A stretch of DNA of 5,933 nt, taken from assembly GCA_021159445.1 (NCBI GenBank), contig JAGGRV010000032.1, forward strand, positions 1 through 5,933, in the 5' to 3' direction. The position numbers and the translations under genes are program-made. The notes beneath the pieces are model-generated. The model saw only the letters and a list, made by a program, of their open reading frames with translations, did no database searches and was not told the DNA's origin. Shown one piece after another: positions 5,879 to 5,933 of the stretch. The first letter of the stretch is position 1, and every line of letters starts with the position of its first letter. Source of the stretch: Deltaproteobacteria bacterium. Its GTDB lineage: Bacteria > Desulfobacterota > Dissulfuribacteria > Dissulfuribacterales > UBA3076.

Positions 5879-5933
5879 TAAATAAGAAAATTATCCTTAT
5901 AATCAAATTCTCCCGCTAGTAGTGCAAGATGGT

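Noticed and set aside
5393..5906. Open frames of 96 (+), 100 (-) and 62 (-) codons over and after the TPR gene
   Set aside because: Shadow frames of the TPR coding sequence; the last one extends into the palindrome region without a ribosome site or recognisable protein.

Overview
The window is ordinary chromosome from a Gram-negative bacterium with moderately low GC. A GspE/PilB-type assembly ATPase, a YjeT-type DUF2065 membrane protein next to queA, and a flavoredoxin-like flavin reductase suit Proteobacteria in the broad sense. The style (AT-rich palindromic spacers, flavin reductase family) suggests Desulfobacterota or a relative, but this is a guess from gene content, not a classification.

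Layout. The + strand opens with the probable 3' tail of an unseen gene (about 1-64), then a 791-residue GspE/PilB-family ATPase (90-2465) that ends against a convergent block. The - strand block, read from right to left, is elongator tRNA-Met (4207-4131), a two-helix DUF2065 protein (3910-3710), queA (3713-2661, overlapping the previous stop codon by 4 bases) and initiator tRNA-fMet (2558-2482). A hairpin plus T-run, with its outer arm over the ATPase stop codon, probably terminates the block. Both tRNAs have a recognisable promoter with a perfect TTGACA -35. On the right, the + strand carries a flavin reductase family protein (4579-5046) and, 21 bases later, a membrane-anchored TPR protein (5068-5775), probably one operon. 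The last 158 bases hold no gene I can support, but contain a sharp palindrome beside a TATAAT box, likely the promoter/operator of a gene beyond the edge.

Working together. The ATPase would power a type II secretion or type IV pilus-like machine, but no other subunit is visible apart from the possible upstream partner. QueA makes the queuosine precursor in tRNA anticodons and sits between two tRNA genes, although neither Met tRNA is a queuosine substrate.

The two least ordinary things are: (1) the ATPase N-terminus, where the short MshEN-type motif found once or twice in relatives occurs eight times with an almost exact 28-residue period; and (2) the gene-free spacers on either side of tRNA-Met, each filled with inverted repeats that look like small non-coding (MITE-like) elements. 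I saw no CRISPR array, transposase, toxin-antitoxin pair or defence system.
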